64,000 nucleotides of DNA from JAGQOZ01 sp041399205 (lineage in GTDB: Bacteria > Planctomycetota > Planctomycetia > Pirellulales > Pirellulaceae). Below are positions 43,838 through 54,213 of this stretch, piece after piece. A model generated the notes under the pieces. That model searched no databases. It was not told the DNA's origin and saw only the letters and a program-made list of their open reading frames with translations. Within the stretch, counting starts at the first letter, position 1, and every line of letters begins with the position of its first letter. The position numbers and the translations under genes were made by a program. The stretch lies in the NCBI GenBank assembly GCA_041399205.1, contig JAWKTK010000022.1:114807-178806 (forward strand), given 5' to 3'.

Positions 43838-46800
43838 CTACACAAGCCAACGTTTGGTGCCGGCAAAGACCAAATCGGCCAGAGTCGCCGGCGAATCCGT
43901 TTGTCGGGCGGTCGCCGCTGGCTGCTTCCAAGCTCGATCCGTCGCCACTTCGGACGCTCGAACTGCCGCCGCCAATCGCAAGTCAACACCTTCTGTAGCC
44001 AATGAAACTGGTTGGGCCGCGTTGCTGTACGAACCACTCTGGAAGGCGTGCACCAAATCCGCTGTGGTGAAGTCGCCGTCGCAATTCCAATCCCCTTGAG
44101 CCCAACCGGAATTTCGCGGCTGCGAGTCTTCATACTGGCCAGCGGTAAAGACCGCGACAAAATCGGCCGAATTGAAAATGCCATCCAAATTGGCGTCGCC
44201 CGGGGTCGTGCCCAGAATCGACGAGACCAAGTACTGTTGATCCGCCAAATTGATTTGGCCATCGCCCGTCAAGTCGAACGACGTTTCCGCATTGCGAATC
44301 GCCACACACAACCGATCGATATCGGCCGCGTTGACGACACCATCGCCATTGACATCTCCCGGAAGAGAACCGCTGCTGATGCGACCCGGCGTCGGCTCGG
44401 CCGCTCGCCAGCTACTGGCTGCACTACCAAACGCATTTACTGCCGTTCGTTGCAAACTGGCTCCATCACCGTCCGCTGCCGTCGGCCAACCGTTGGCGTC
44501 GTCGTAGGTGACTTGATCTTCCAGCAGACGAGGAATCAAGAAGGGATTTTCGGCCGGTGGTTCGTCGGGACGCTGCAGCTGAATCGATTCACCGCCGTTG
44601 TCCAATTTGCCACTGTATCCGCCCAGAATTCGCACCGATGGAAGTAAGTCGTATTGCGAACGGAACGCCAGAAGTTTGGTAGCGTTATTCGGCGAAGCAG
44701 GATTGAACGACACAATCAACACCGTTTGGTCGGCGCCTAGTGTGGCACCGTCCGGAAAATCAAAATCGACACCCTGGCGAATTCGCCATTCGGTCAAATC
44801 AATAGTTTGCCCCGTTGGGTTGTAGATTTCAATAAACTCCAAATCATCGTCGGTAATGGTCGGATCAATGGCCAAGGCCAACGGACTGGGATCAGCCGGA
44901 TGATAATGGATTTCACTGATGACAATCGGACCGATTCGAGGACCACTGTTGACGGCACCCAGCGTGCGTTGCAACATGGGATACAGCGAACCGGTGGCGT
45001 TGGGGTAACGACCGAACGATTCGCCATTCTTCGCCGCGCCAAACGAAACCGAATCCACCACTTGGCTGGCACCTAACGTTGAATTCGACCAAAGCCAGAT
45101 TCGTTCGCCCGTGGAACTGCTGAGTGCAAAGTCCTTGGCAGCCACTCCGCCACTGGCATTGAAATCACTTTCGTCAAAGACCATGTAGCCACCGGCCGGA
45201 ATGATCGTGTTGGCCGGAATCTGGAATTTATTGGGACTGCCACCGGAATCGCTCAAGTACCAACCGCCAATGTTGATAGACGCATTGGTGGGATTGTGCA
45301 ATTCAATGGCGTCCGTCAGCGGCAAATCGGTATGCGTCAGCACTTCATTGATGACAATTCTGGCATTGCTAGGCGTGACGCCGTTGTCCGTTCCGGGCGA
45401 ACCGCCGTCTGCCGGACTGGCCGTCCAAGTGGATGAATCGGCCCACGAAGTAAAGGGCAACGTGGCATCCACCACTTGCAGCGAACGGCCCGCGCCGTCC
45501 GTGGTTGGTTGCCAGGCGTCGGCGTAATCGAAACGCAGGATGGCCGTTTCGTACGGAGCGGGCATCAACAGCGAAAGCTCCTCGCCGCCGTCGCTCAAGT
45601 CGCCCGAATACTGTCCAATTAGATTGCGGTTCGGCCCGTAGTGCTGCAAGAACGCGTCGACGTTGTTGGCAATGACCGCTCGTTGCCCGGCAGCCAACTT
45701 GATATTTGGGAACGTAAATTCAACACCTGATCCGAGTCGTACGCCTTTCAGCGGCAGGGCAACATCACCGATGTTTTGGACTTCGATGTACTCCAGGCTC
45801 TGATCGCCAGCCGGATTGTACATAACCTCTACAATTCGCAACGAATCCAATAAATCCTGTTCGGCTGCTTCTTGTTCCGAGGTCCAACTGCCGTCCAACG
45901 CCAGCCCAAAGACCATATCACCACTTTGTGTCGACGCCTGATGAACTTCTACGGCAATGACGTTTGTTCCCAATTGCCACAGACTGCTGGGCACTTCAAA
46001 GGGGCCTTCCAAACCGGCTTCATTAACGTTTCGATCGGCCGTCGTCGTAAACGAGATGTTCCCGTCCGGCATGCCTCGCCGCACCACTTCTTGTCCATTC
46101 ACATAAACCACAAACCCGTCATCTACGATGGTGCTGATCTGCGTCGACAGCGAATCAAAATTCACTTCGTCCGTCAAGGTGATCGACTTGCGGAAGTAGA
46201 ATGTGGGCGAACCATTCAGATCAAGACTGGTTCGCAGCGAATCCGGTAGTTGCTCCAGTTCTTGGCCCAATAAGCCGGGGCCAGACGACCAATTCGAATC
46301 GTCGTAGCTGAGCGTTCGCCACGAATTTCCCAGATCTGTACCCGACGCTTCATAACGCCAATTGTCCGCAAAACCAAATCCGAACGAATTCAAATCTGCT
46401 TCTCGACCATTGGACGCTCCAGGCGTTGGGAAGGGCAGAAACCCGTAACCCGCTGCGGCGTCCGGCTGACGACCATACGAAACTTCCGACGTTTGCGGAA
46501 AGGACATGACAAAGTCTTGTAGCGAACCGTCCGGAGCGATCAGACCCAACTTTTCTTGCACCGGAGACAAACGAAACGCGACGTGATCATGGCCATCTTC
46601 CGGATCTCCATCGGCAATAAACGTTTGATAGCCGTCACCGGCAATGAAGCTAAGCGACGCAATGGGTGACATGTCGGGAACTTCAAACGGCGCGTCGGAC
46701 AGTGCATACCCGCTCAAATCAACCGGATAAACATCCGCATTGTGCAGTTCGATAAAGTCTTGAGCCACTCGCACATCACCACTGGCATACCATTCGTTGA

Positions 46801-49800
46801 TCACCAATTGCGAACCGTCGCCCACCGGTTGAGCTCGATTGGCTTGGCCCAAAGTCGGCTGATTCAATTGCCACGTAGCGTCTGGTCCGAACCGTCCAAT
46901 GGACAAGTCGGGAAGTTGCAAACCAAACGTGACCGAATCAACCACGGTTCCATTGGGCTGAATCAAATAGACCGAATCGCCGTTTTCGTTCAGTTGGAAA
47001 TCGGCGATCATTCCCAGCCCAGAACTGTTACGGCCAAAAACGACAACCAATCCGCCTGGCTGCACCACTTGAGATGAAAACACGAACTTGTCAGGATCAT
47101 TCAAATCGTCGGTCAGTCGCCAGCCTTCCAGATTCAATGGCGACGTACCGTAGTTCACCAATTCGATGGCATCAGGTGATTCGCCCAAAACGTCCAGCGT
47201 ATTTTTGTTACTGGCCAAAACTTCGTTAATACGAATTGTAGGTCCGTTGGCCGCATTCACCGTCCAGGAATACGAGTTCGCCATGGCTTCCGATTGCCAG
47301 ATTCCGGTCGCTTCGTGCAAACCAATCACTTCCACTTGCTGCAGACCGTTCGCCAAGTTGGAAAGCGTGATCGGCGTGGCGATGTTGCGAGCGGCAGAAA
47401 GTGTGCCTCCGTTCAAGCGATATCGATACTGACTGTAGCCCGTTCCGGAAACAGTCAACGTAGCGGATCGACTGGAAGTTGTGCCGGCGGGAACGCCGGA
47501 CAACGACACGCCAACACCACTCGCCGCTCCCATGTCTCGACGATTGGCACCCGCTTGGTGCGCCAACGACCCGGTTCCTAGTTGAAAGTCTTCGCTTGCG
47601 CCACCAACGTGTGGATCGCCGAACAAATTTCCCACGCCGACAACGTCGCTTTGGTCCATCGAGGGCAAATACGAATAGCGAACCGTCAAATCGGTGCTGG
47701 GCAGCACATAATCAAACGTTGGCACGCTAACGTTGAAGATGCTGCCTTCCACCAACGCACCTCGTCCCGGTCCCGATGTCTGTCCCGGCAAGTCGAAATA
47801 CAGCGGCGAATGCGATGAAGAAGATACCGTGTTATTGATGAAGTACATAAACGCCGTTTCCTTCACCAACGACGCGTGCTGCACATTGTCAAAGACGTTG
47901 CCGTACACCCAGAACGTACCGGTCGATGAAGAAATGGTATTTGATTCGCCGGGATCGGTGTTGAACTGATCCTTGATGAAATTATGGAAAAGATTGCCTT
48001 CGATAAAGACGTCGCCGGTCATGTCGAGCGCGTCGTCGCCTCCGCCAGCGAATTCGTTATTGCGAATAATGGGAATCGGATTTGGCAAACTGGGCGCGTC
48101 AAAGTCGACGCTGTCATTGTGGCCGGTGATATGACCGAAGTAGTTGTTCTCTAAAATCCATTCGCCACCTGCCGGGATGCCTCGACCCCAAATATGTTCG
48201 CTCTGATTGTCCGACGTCGGTGCTTGGCCAGGTTCGAAAATGGTGGTGAACGTGGAATTGCGAACCACCAGCGACGAATCAATCGATCGAATACGACGGC
48301 GATCGGTTTTATCCAACGTCACGTGATCCAGCGTCAACCGCGAATTCTCCAATCCAATCATCCCGTCTGAAGTGACGCCATGTTCCAAAATGGCGTATTG
48401 AATTTGGTTGTCCGCCATGGAACTGCGGAACTGCAAGCCTCCCCAGGCAGCACCGTTGGACGAAGGCACTGCGGCAAAGCGAATCAACTTGTTGGCTTGG
48501 CCAATAGCGACGATTCGACCGTTGATGGTCAAACGAGCTCCCGGATTAAAAAAGACTGACGTTCCAGGTTCGATGGTCAGTGACGCATTTGCCGCCACGG
48601 TGACGTCCCCGTTCACCACAAATGGCCCGTCGGCCGCTTTCCAAACCGTATTGGCCGTAATGTCACTGTTGACACTAGTGACGCTGCCATCATCAAACCA
48701 GATATCCAGCGTTTCTGATCCGACGATGTTGCCCTGCCGTTTCGCCTGGTCAAACGCCTGAACGGTCAAACGATTCAAACCGGGTGACAAAAGATGGTCG
48801 TCACCGTTGCCGTTATTTTCTGCTTGCAATTGAGCGACCAACTCCATATCAAACGAAATGTCGCTACTGGCAGGATCCGACTGATGAATCTCGACAGCAA
48901 TCACATTGTTGCCAGCCACCAACGAATTCAGTGCCGCCGTGGAAGGCGTGAACGCGACAAAGTTGTTCTCTTGCGAATTGGACCGAGTGTCCTGTGAATA
49001 GTCGTCAAATGCCGCGTTTGCATCCAAGTTAACTCGGACCGCTTCCACTCCGTTGATATAAACCGCCGCACCGTCGTCGTAGACCATGTTGATGGTCATG
49101 CCGGAAACTTTGGTCGGGTCGTCAATGTTAAACGTCGTGCGGAAGTAAGTGGTTGGAGCGTCAGTCGCGCCACCGCCATTGCTGACTCGAGTCGCTTCGT
49201 CGCCATCGCCGTAGCCCAATTGCGAAGGGCCAGACGCCCAAGCTTGATCGTTAAACGAGGGACTTCGCCAAGCGGTTCCTTGGTTCGAACCATCGTCTTT
49301 GTAGCGCCAAATCGAACCGCTAGACAGCAATGTTTGGCTTTCGAATCCAGCGTCACCTTGAACAAATTGATAGGTGGAACCAACAAGGTTCGTTTCCAGG
49401 CCATTGACTTGAACGGAACGAGTCTGTGCGAGCGGCGCGTTCGCGGTCAGTACAAAAGAACCATTGGTTGTCCGAGGATAGCCGTTTTGATCGGGCAGAT
49501 TTTCAAAGACATTCAATTGGCCAGAGATTTCGCCCAGCACATAATTCGCTCGGTTGTTTAAAAACGTCAGCGTATCTTGAATGAAGTTTTCGCTAACGGT
49601 GTTCCGCAGTGATTCTCGCAATACTTCTTCCGGCTGATCGGTCAGAATCACGTTGTTAATCAGGTCCACATACTGCGCGTAATACCGACCGATGAATTCC
49701 GGATGACGCACCAGATTCCGCACGGCCGTATTCCCGTCAGCCGGAAACAGTGTGCGTTGCACTCCTAGTTCATACATAGAATCCATGTCATAGGGCAGCA

Positions 49801-52048
49801 GATTGAAACGAGCGTCTTCAATACCGCGATACATGGCGTAGTCATCACCTCGAGGATCACCGGTGATCAGCCCGTATTCGTTGTATCCTGTCAGTCCGAC
49901 AATGGCGATGGTGCGAAACCATTGATCCACATCCACAACACGTTCCACGTCTTCCACGTATGTGGGCGAATTCGGATTGGACAGAATCCGAGTCAATTCC
50001 ATGACGTCAGTCCAATCCGCTTCGCTGGCGTTGGTATTCTTGACGTAGCTGACATATGGAGCGGGATCTTCGCCCATGTAGGCCAAACCGGCATCGCCGC
50101 CGCCAGGAGGCGCTTCATTCGACCGCCGGCCTCGATAGACATTGCCGTTATCGTCATTGGGAAAATGGTTCGCGGCATATTCCGACCCGTAGACTTCGAC
50201 CGACGCATAGTAACCGCCTTGCAGATCGACTCCGTTGCTGTACATACGAACGGGCCGAGCGTCTGCAGGTTGCAAACCGGCTAGTTGAAACAGTGCGGCA
50301 CCGGAAACTTGATCTTCCACGTTTTGCGAATTGACGTTGATTTGCGAAATCCCGTTCCATGGATTGTCATTCGGCAGATTGATGCGGTTATTGGCCACTC
50401 GAGCCGTACGGCTGGCGCTTCCTCGGATCCGAATACCCGCGTTGTAACGCACGTCCGTTCCCGTACCATCCACGGAAATAAACGTGGCGTTGAACTGCGC
50501 GTCGCTCAGCCGATCGATGTTCGTAAATTCGTTTCGTTCCGCCGCCGTCATCACTTGCAGGTAGGCGGGCACGGAAACAGGTTCGCCGGGCTGCGGCAAT
50601 TCAAACGCATCAAAGACTTGGTACAACGCATTCGTAGCCTGGGCGCCACTACTGGTTGCGGCGGGCCAAGTTCGACTTGCTTGCAAAGCATCCGTGGCCT
50701 GGACGTAGAATTCGACCACGCTTTGATCTGCTTGCGCCGGAATCACCGCCGTAAAGATGCCGTCACCCGCGAATTGATCTCCATTCACACCGTTGTCAGC
50801 CATGGGCAATGTTTGAAAACTATTCGCGCCATCCAAGCGCCAATGCAAGTCTGCGCGAAAACCAGAAACTGCTTCGTCCAGCAGCTTGGCCGTAACGGTA
50901 ACGCTGTCCGTCGATTTTGGGACAGCGGGCGAATGGAGCACGTCTGTGATCATCGGAGCAATATTGCTGGCCTGGACGCTGTTGCTACGCCCCGGCGTGC
51001 CACCCGTATTGGAACTGGCCGCCCAATTCTGACCTTGGTTGTTATGGAAGGCCGAATTGATCAGTTCCAAACTCATGCCGCCACCGTCATGCGGCGCGCC
51101 CCAAATCCAACCGCGTGAACCTCGATCATCCGGCCCCGGTGTACGAACCGACCAATCGCCTTGGCTGGCATAGGAAACCGTATCGGCGACAAGACCTTCA
51201 TCGGTCACCAGTTCCACCGTTTCACCATTGTTTGACAACTTACCGGTCCAATTGCCCACCACGTTATTCACGCCGGGATACTTGGCCTGAAACGATGCTA
51301 CATTCGCCGCCACGACTAAGTAACCGTTGGCCGGAATCGAAACAGCTGGGAACGTAAAATCGACGCCTCGCGTAAACCGCCAGCCGGCCAAGTTGATTGC
51401 CTGCGAAGATCGATTTTGAAGTTCGATAAATTCTTCGTCGATGTTTTCGGCGTCGGTTAGACCTGCCCGAGGCAGACTGTACATGAGTTCGTTGATGACC
51501 ACGGAATCCCGAGCGTTCGCGGGATTGGTAGAATTCGCATTTCCCGGTGTCGCGAAGGGCAACACGCCTTGCGACTGCAGATCTAAACTCAGACCGTAGG
51601 AAACGTCGTCCGTTTGCGCGGGATAATTCGGAGCATACGCGAATTCGACCGTTTGTCCGTCCGGGCGAATCAGACCCAGGTATTCGCCATCACCCGAGAG
51701 CTTAAAGTTGGTGTGCAATTGCGACGCAGGGTTCGAGCGATCTTTGCCCGAAGCAAATACCACCATATATCCATTGGCGGGAATGGTTACAGCAGGAAAC
51801 GCCCATTGATTCAATTCGCTTTCAGAATCGGTCAAATACCAGCCGTTCAGATTGACCGCCGTCGCGTCCGGATTGTGGATTTCAATCCAATCCGAATAGT
51901 CACCATCAATGTCTTGCAGAGTCGAATCATTCACCGCCATGAATTCGGAAATCACCGGCGCCAGGACTCGGCGGTCCTCCAAGCTTTCCAAATGAGCAAA
52001 TCGATTTCGCGGTCTACGTCGTAAGCCTTTGCTACCAGTGCCACACAT
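43838..52048 (-). CDS. Giant exoprotein: lamin-tail, CotH, beta-helix and dockerin domains
   Basis: A 2736-residue surface or secreted protein. The N-terminus carries the planctomycete motif LESLEDRRVLA (residues 20-30) after a basic stretch, in place of an ordinary signal peptide. Repeated lamin-tail (LTD) domains follow at about 30-150, 185-300, 1600-1700, 1725-1840, 2060-2180, 2200-2310 and 2360-2500, marked by INEV/ISE, DxIELHN and LxGWxLTD/GxRL patterns. A CotH kinase-like domain lies at about 490-845 (GIRIRGSASR, NVYRGRRSNE, LPYDMDSMYELG). Jelly-roll segments are near 920-1085 and 1930-2040, and a right-handed beta-helix spans about 1130-1430. Dockerin-type repeats are at 2555-2690 (GDVNGDGVVNAADI, GDANLDGIFNSADF). 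CotH proteins can phosphorylate other proteins; that activity here is inferred only. It is followed upstream by a kinase gene in the same direction. Confidence 0.9.
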   Translation of the reverse strand: MCGTGSKGLRRRPRNRFAHLESLEDRRVLAPVISEFMAVNDSTLQDIDGDYSDWIEIHNPDATAVNLNGWYLTDSESELNQWAFPAVTIPANGYMVVFASGKDRSNPASQLHTNFKLSGDGEYLGLIRPDGQTVEFAYAPNYPAQTDDVSYGLSLDLQSQGVLPFATPGNANSTNPANARDSVVINELMYSLPRAGLTDAENIDEEFIELQNRSSQAINLAGWRFTRGVDFTFPAVSIPANGYLVVAANVASFQAKYPGVNNVVGNWTGKLSNNGETVELVTDEGLVADTVSYASQGDWSVRTPGPDDRGSRGWIWGAPHDGGGMSLELINSAFHNNQGQNWAASSNTGGTPGRSNSVQASNIAPMITDVLHSPAVPKSTDSVTVTAKLLDEAVSGFRADLHWRLDGANSFQTLPMADNGVNGDQFAGDGIFTAVIPAQADQSVVEFYVQATDALQASRTWPAATSSGAQATNALYQVFDAFELPQPGEPVSVPAYLQVMTAAERNEFTNIDRLSDAQFNATFISVDGTGTDVRYNAGIRIRGSASRTARVANNRINLPNDNPWNGISQINVNSQNVEDQVSGAALFQLAGLQPADARPVRMYSNGVDLQGGYYASVEVYGSEYAANHFPNDDNGNVYRGRRSNEAPPGGGDAGLAYMGEDPAPYVSYVKNTNASEADWTDVMELTRILSNPNSPTYVEDVERVVDVDQWFRTIAIVGLTGYNEYGLITGDPRGDDYAMYRGIEDARFNLLPYDMDSMYELGVQRTLFPADGNTAVRNLVRHPEFIGRYYAQYVDLINNVILTDQPEEVLRESLRNTVSENFIQDTLTFLNNRANYVLGEISGQLNVFENLPDQNGYPRTTNGSFVLTANAPLAQTRSVQVNGLETNLVGSTYQFVQGDAGFESQTLLSSGSIWRYKDDGSNQGTAWRSPSFNDQAWASGPSQLGYGDGDEATRVSNGGGATDAPTTYFRTTFNIDDPTKVSGMTINMVYDDGAAVYINGVEAVRVNLDANAAFDDYSQDTRSNSQENNFVAFTPSTAALNSLVAGNNVIAVEIHQSDPASSDISFDMELVAQLQAENNGNGDDHLLSPGLNRLTVQAFDQAKRQGNIVGSETLDIWFDDGSVTSVNSDITANTVWKAADGPFVVNGDVTVAANASLTIEPGTSVFFNPGARLTINGRIVAIGQANKLIRFAAVPSSNGAAWGGLQFRSSMADNQIQYAILEHGVTSDGMIGLENSRLTLDHVTLDKTDRRRIRSIDSSLVVRNSTFTTIFEPGQAPTSDNQSEHIWGRGIPAGGEWILENNYFGHITGHNDSVDFDAPSLPNPIPIIRNNEFAGGGDDALDMTGDVFIEGNLFHNFIKDQFNTDPGESNTISSSTGTFWVYGNVFDNVQHASLVKETAFMYFINNTVSSSSHSPLYFDLPGQTSGPGRGALVEGSIFNVSVPTFDYVLPSTDLTVRYSYLPSMDQSDVVGVGNLFGDPHVGGASEDFQLGTGSLAHQAGANRRDMGAASGVGVSLSGVPAGTTSSRSATLTVSGTGYSQYRYRLNGGTLSAARNIATPITLSNLANGLQQVEVIGLHEATGIWQSEAMANSYSWTVNAANGPTIRINEVLASNKNTLDVLGESPDAIELVNYGTSPLNLEGWRLTDDLNDPDKFVFSSQVVQPGGLVVVFGRNSSGLGMIADFQLNENGDSVYLIQPNGTVVDSVTFGLQLPDLSIGRFGPDATWQLNQPTLGQANRAQPVGDGSQLVINEWYASGDVRVAQDFIELHNADVYPVDLSGYALSDAPFEVPDMSPIASLSFIAGDGYQTFIADGDPEDGHDHVAFRLSPVQEKLGLIAPDGSLQDFVMSFPQTSEVSYGRQPDAAAGYGFLPFPTPGASNGREADLNSFGFGFADNWRYEASGTDLGNSWRTLSYDDSNWSSGPGLLGQELEQLPDSLRTSLDLNGSPTFYFRKSITLTDEVNFDSLSTQISTIVDDGFVVYVNGQEVVRRGMPDGNISFTTTADRNVNEAGLEGPFEVPSSLWQLGTNVIAVEVHQASTQSGDMVFGLALDGSWTSEQEAAEQDLLDSLRIVEVMYNPAGDQSLEYIEVQNIGDVALPLKGVRLGSGVEFTFPNIKLAAGQRAVIANNVDAFLQHYGPNRNLIGQYSGDLSDGGEELSLLMPAPYETAILRFDYADAWQPTTDGAGRSLQVVDATLPFTSWADSSTWTASPADGGSPGTDNGVTPSNARIVINEVLTHTDLPLTDAIELHNPTNASINIGGWYLSDSGGSPNKFQIPANTIIPAGGYMVFDESDFNASGGVAAKDFALSSSTGERIWLWSNSTLGASQVVDSVSFGAAKNGESFGRYPNATGSLYPMLQRTLGAVNSGPRIGPIVISEIHYHPADPSPLALAIDPTITDDDLEFIEIYNPTGQTIDLTEWRIRQGVDFDFPDGATLGADQTVLIVSFNPASPNNATKLLAFRSQYDLLPSVRILGGYSGKLDNGGESIQLQRPDEPPAENPFLIPRLLEDQVTYDDANGWPTAADGDGASLQRTAVNAFGSAASSWRAAEPTPGRISSGSLPGDVNGDGVVNAADIDRLCVAIRNAETSFDLTGDGQINLADQQYLVSSILGTTPGDANLDGIFNSADFVAVFTAGQYEDSQPRNSGWAQGDWNCDGDFTTADLVHAFQSGSYSNAAQPVSLATEGVDLRLAAAVRASEVATDRAWKQPAATARQTDSPATLADLVFAGTKRWLV

Positions 52049-52187
52049 CTCAAACTGCCTCGTTCTATTCCGTTACTTGCCAATCGACCAGCGCTTCGGT
52101 CGCATTATGAACATTCCGTTAACGCGGAGTTCAGAACCAGTGAAATAACGCCAGTTTGTATACTAACGTACTCAGGCGATTTTGGCT

Positions 52188-53960
52188 TCAATCCGTTTCG
52201 TCGAACGGCGTTTGGGACCGAATTTTTAGGCATTTCTGGGCCTCGTCGACCCATTCGTCTGCCCAAGGCTTGTTACCGTAAAGTCGGATAATCGACTGCA
52301 AAATTCGAATTGCATCGTCGTTGCGTTTCATGGAATTGGCTCGCTCCAAGGCAAACATGACTTTTTGCTTATGTTGTTCATGAAGTGCGTCCATCTGCTG
52401 CTGTAGCTGATTCAGATCAGACTGGGCCAATTTCAGGATCTCCTGACATTCCTGGTCGTCGTCTTCACTAAACGCTTTGGTCAGCGCGTCGAGTTTTAGC
52501 CACTGCGACGATGCATCTGGGTCTCGGAGTGCTTCCAGGTACAACTGCTCCACCGGAGACTGACTAATACTGCTTCGTAGTTTGGCTTTCAATTCCAGTT
52601 GTTTGCGACGTTTTGCCAATTGGATTTCTTGTTGGACGGCCGCCACCTCCGCCGCTCGTTCATCGTCCGGAAATCGCTCCAGAAACTGCTGTACGGGCGC
52701 CGTAGCATCTAGCAGTGCACGAGGTTCGTCGCTGGCGGCCAAATCCATAATCTGACTGTGAAGTTCATCTGCAGACGGTGGACCGAACCACGTACGCGCG
52801 AACACAACCAATCCGCCCAGTACCACCAGCAACGCCAAGGACGCCAGCCCCGAAACCAACCAATTGGAATGCTCGGTGTGCGAATCCTCCTGCGGTGATA
52901 CTCGAGTAAAAGAAACAGGCTGAGGCACAACGGACATGTTGTCGTCCGCCAAAATTTCCACTTGGTCAGGTGCCGAGACAGCATCAATTGGCGCCGTGGG
53001 ATTCTCTGTAATTTGTGCCGCAAGACTCGGCGCAGGGGACGCGGGTTGTTCGTCGGTGTCACGTTCGCTAATGGGCAGCACTTCGTCCTGGTCGTCGCTG
53101 GTGGCCGATTCGAGCTGGACGTTGGCCAAATTCAATGCGTGTTCCATCGCCTTCAAGCGATGCGACAACGCCAACGCCGTGGGCACTCGATCCTGTGGCG
53201 ACTTTTCCAGCAATTGTTCGATGGTTCGCGCCAACGGTTCGGGAACGTCGGGATTCAAACGTCGAATTGGCACCGGATCTTCATAGCGAAGTTTGTGAAC
53301 CACTTCGGCCACGGTCTTTCCGATAAACGGAGGTCGTCCCACGAACAGCGAGTAAAGCACCGCACCCAGACTGTACAAATCTGCTCGGACACTGGCTGGT
53401 TTCCCTTCCGCTTGTTCGGGCGCCATATAATCCGCGGTGCCGAGTACACTGCCGGTGGTGACGCTGGTTGAACCAAATAGCTTGGCAATGCCAAAGTCAA
53501 CCAATTTGATTTGGCCGGTGTCGTCCAGCAGCAGATTTGCCGGTTTCAAGTCGCGATGAATCACGCCGCTGTCATGGGCGTGCTTCAGTGCCGCACAAAT
53601 ATCAATGGCGATGCGTATGACTTCTTGCCATCGAAAAATCCGCTGGCGGCGAAGTTCGTCCTGCAGGCTGACACCTTCAATTCGCTCCATGGCGTAAAAC
53701 AAGTTGCCCGCTTGTTCGCCGTAACCGTACAACTGCACAATATGCGGATGACGCAGTTTCTTGAGCGATTCAATTTCCGCCTCAAAACGGTCTCGGAAAC
53801 TTTCGTCCATCGCCAATCCGGCTGAAAGGACCTTGATAGCTACCGCTTGCTCCGTCCCCGTTTCAACACCTGAATACACTGTCCCCATCCCGCCTCGCCC
53901 TAAAACGCCGGTCACCTGATACGGGCCAAGTTCTTGAAACGGAATCGGAGCTCTACTCAT
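52188..53960 (-). CDS. Membrane-anchored Ser/Thr protein kinase (PASTA-less Hanks type)
   Basis: A 590-residue Hanks-type kinase. The catalytic domain spans about residues 12-275: glycine loop GRGGMGTVY (21-29), Lys43 in VAIKVL, catalytic HRDLKPAN (135-142), DFG at 155-157, and GTADYMAPEQ in the activation segment. After an acidic linker there is one membrane helix (about 367-389). The extracytoplasmic region (390-590) is helical and coiled-coil-like, without PASTA or other known sensor repeats. ATG 53960 is clear. It lies 139 bases ahead of the giant exoprotein gene on the same strand, so it may be co-transcribed with it. Targets are unknown. Confidence 0.92.
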   Translation of the reverse strand: MSRAPIPFQELGPYQVTGVLGRGGMGTVYSGVETGTEQAVAIKVLSAGLAMDESFRDRFEAEIESLKKLRHPHIVQLYGYGEQAGNLFYAMERIEGVSLQDELRRQRIFRWQEVIRIAIDICAALKHAHDSGVIHRDLKPANLLLDDTGQIKLVDFGIAKLFGSTSVTTGSVLGTADYMAPEQAEGKPASVRADLYSLGAVLYSLFVGRPPFIGKTVAEVVHKLRYEDPVPIRRLNPDVPEPLARTIEQLLEKSPQDRVPTALALSHRLKAMEHALNLANVQLESATSDDQDEVLPISERDTDEQPASPAPSLAAQITENPTAPIDAVSAPDQVEILADDNMSVVPQPVSFTRVSPQEDSHTEHSNWLVSGLASLALLVVLGGLVVFARTWFGPPSADELHSQIMDLAASDEPRALLDATAPVQQFLERFPDDERAAEVAAVQQEIQLAKRRKQLELKAKLRSSISQSPVEQLYLEALRDPDASSQWLKLDALTKAFSEDDDQECQEILKLAQSDLNQLQQQMDALHEQHKQKVMFALERANSMKRNDDAIRILQSIIRLYGNKPWADEWVDEAQKCLKIRSQTPFDETD

Positions 53961-54213
53961 ATCGCTTTCTTGTCTTCACGACGACAACACCTGTCGTCAG
54001 TTTGACACCACACTGCCATGCCTCCAGATCCGCCGATGCGCTTTCGGCGGCCACAATTTTTTCATTGTAACTCATGTATTCATTAGAAGTTACGGTGCTT
54101 TCACAGAATGCAAGATTGCCGTGCTGGCATAGCTGCTGCGTAGGATGGTAACGGAAACGGGCATATGGGTTGTGCCTTGACGGAAAAACCATTTTTGCCA
54201 TGGAGATTTAAAG

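Noticed and set aside
53953..54201. 82-codon minus-strand frame ahead of the kinase
   Set aside because: Overlaps the kinase start in another frame and contains no recognisable domain; it is upstream leader sequence.
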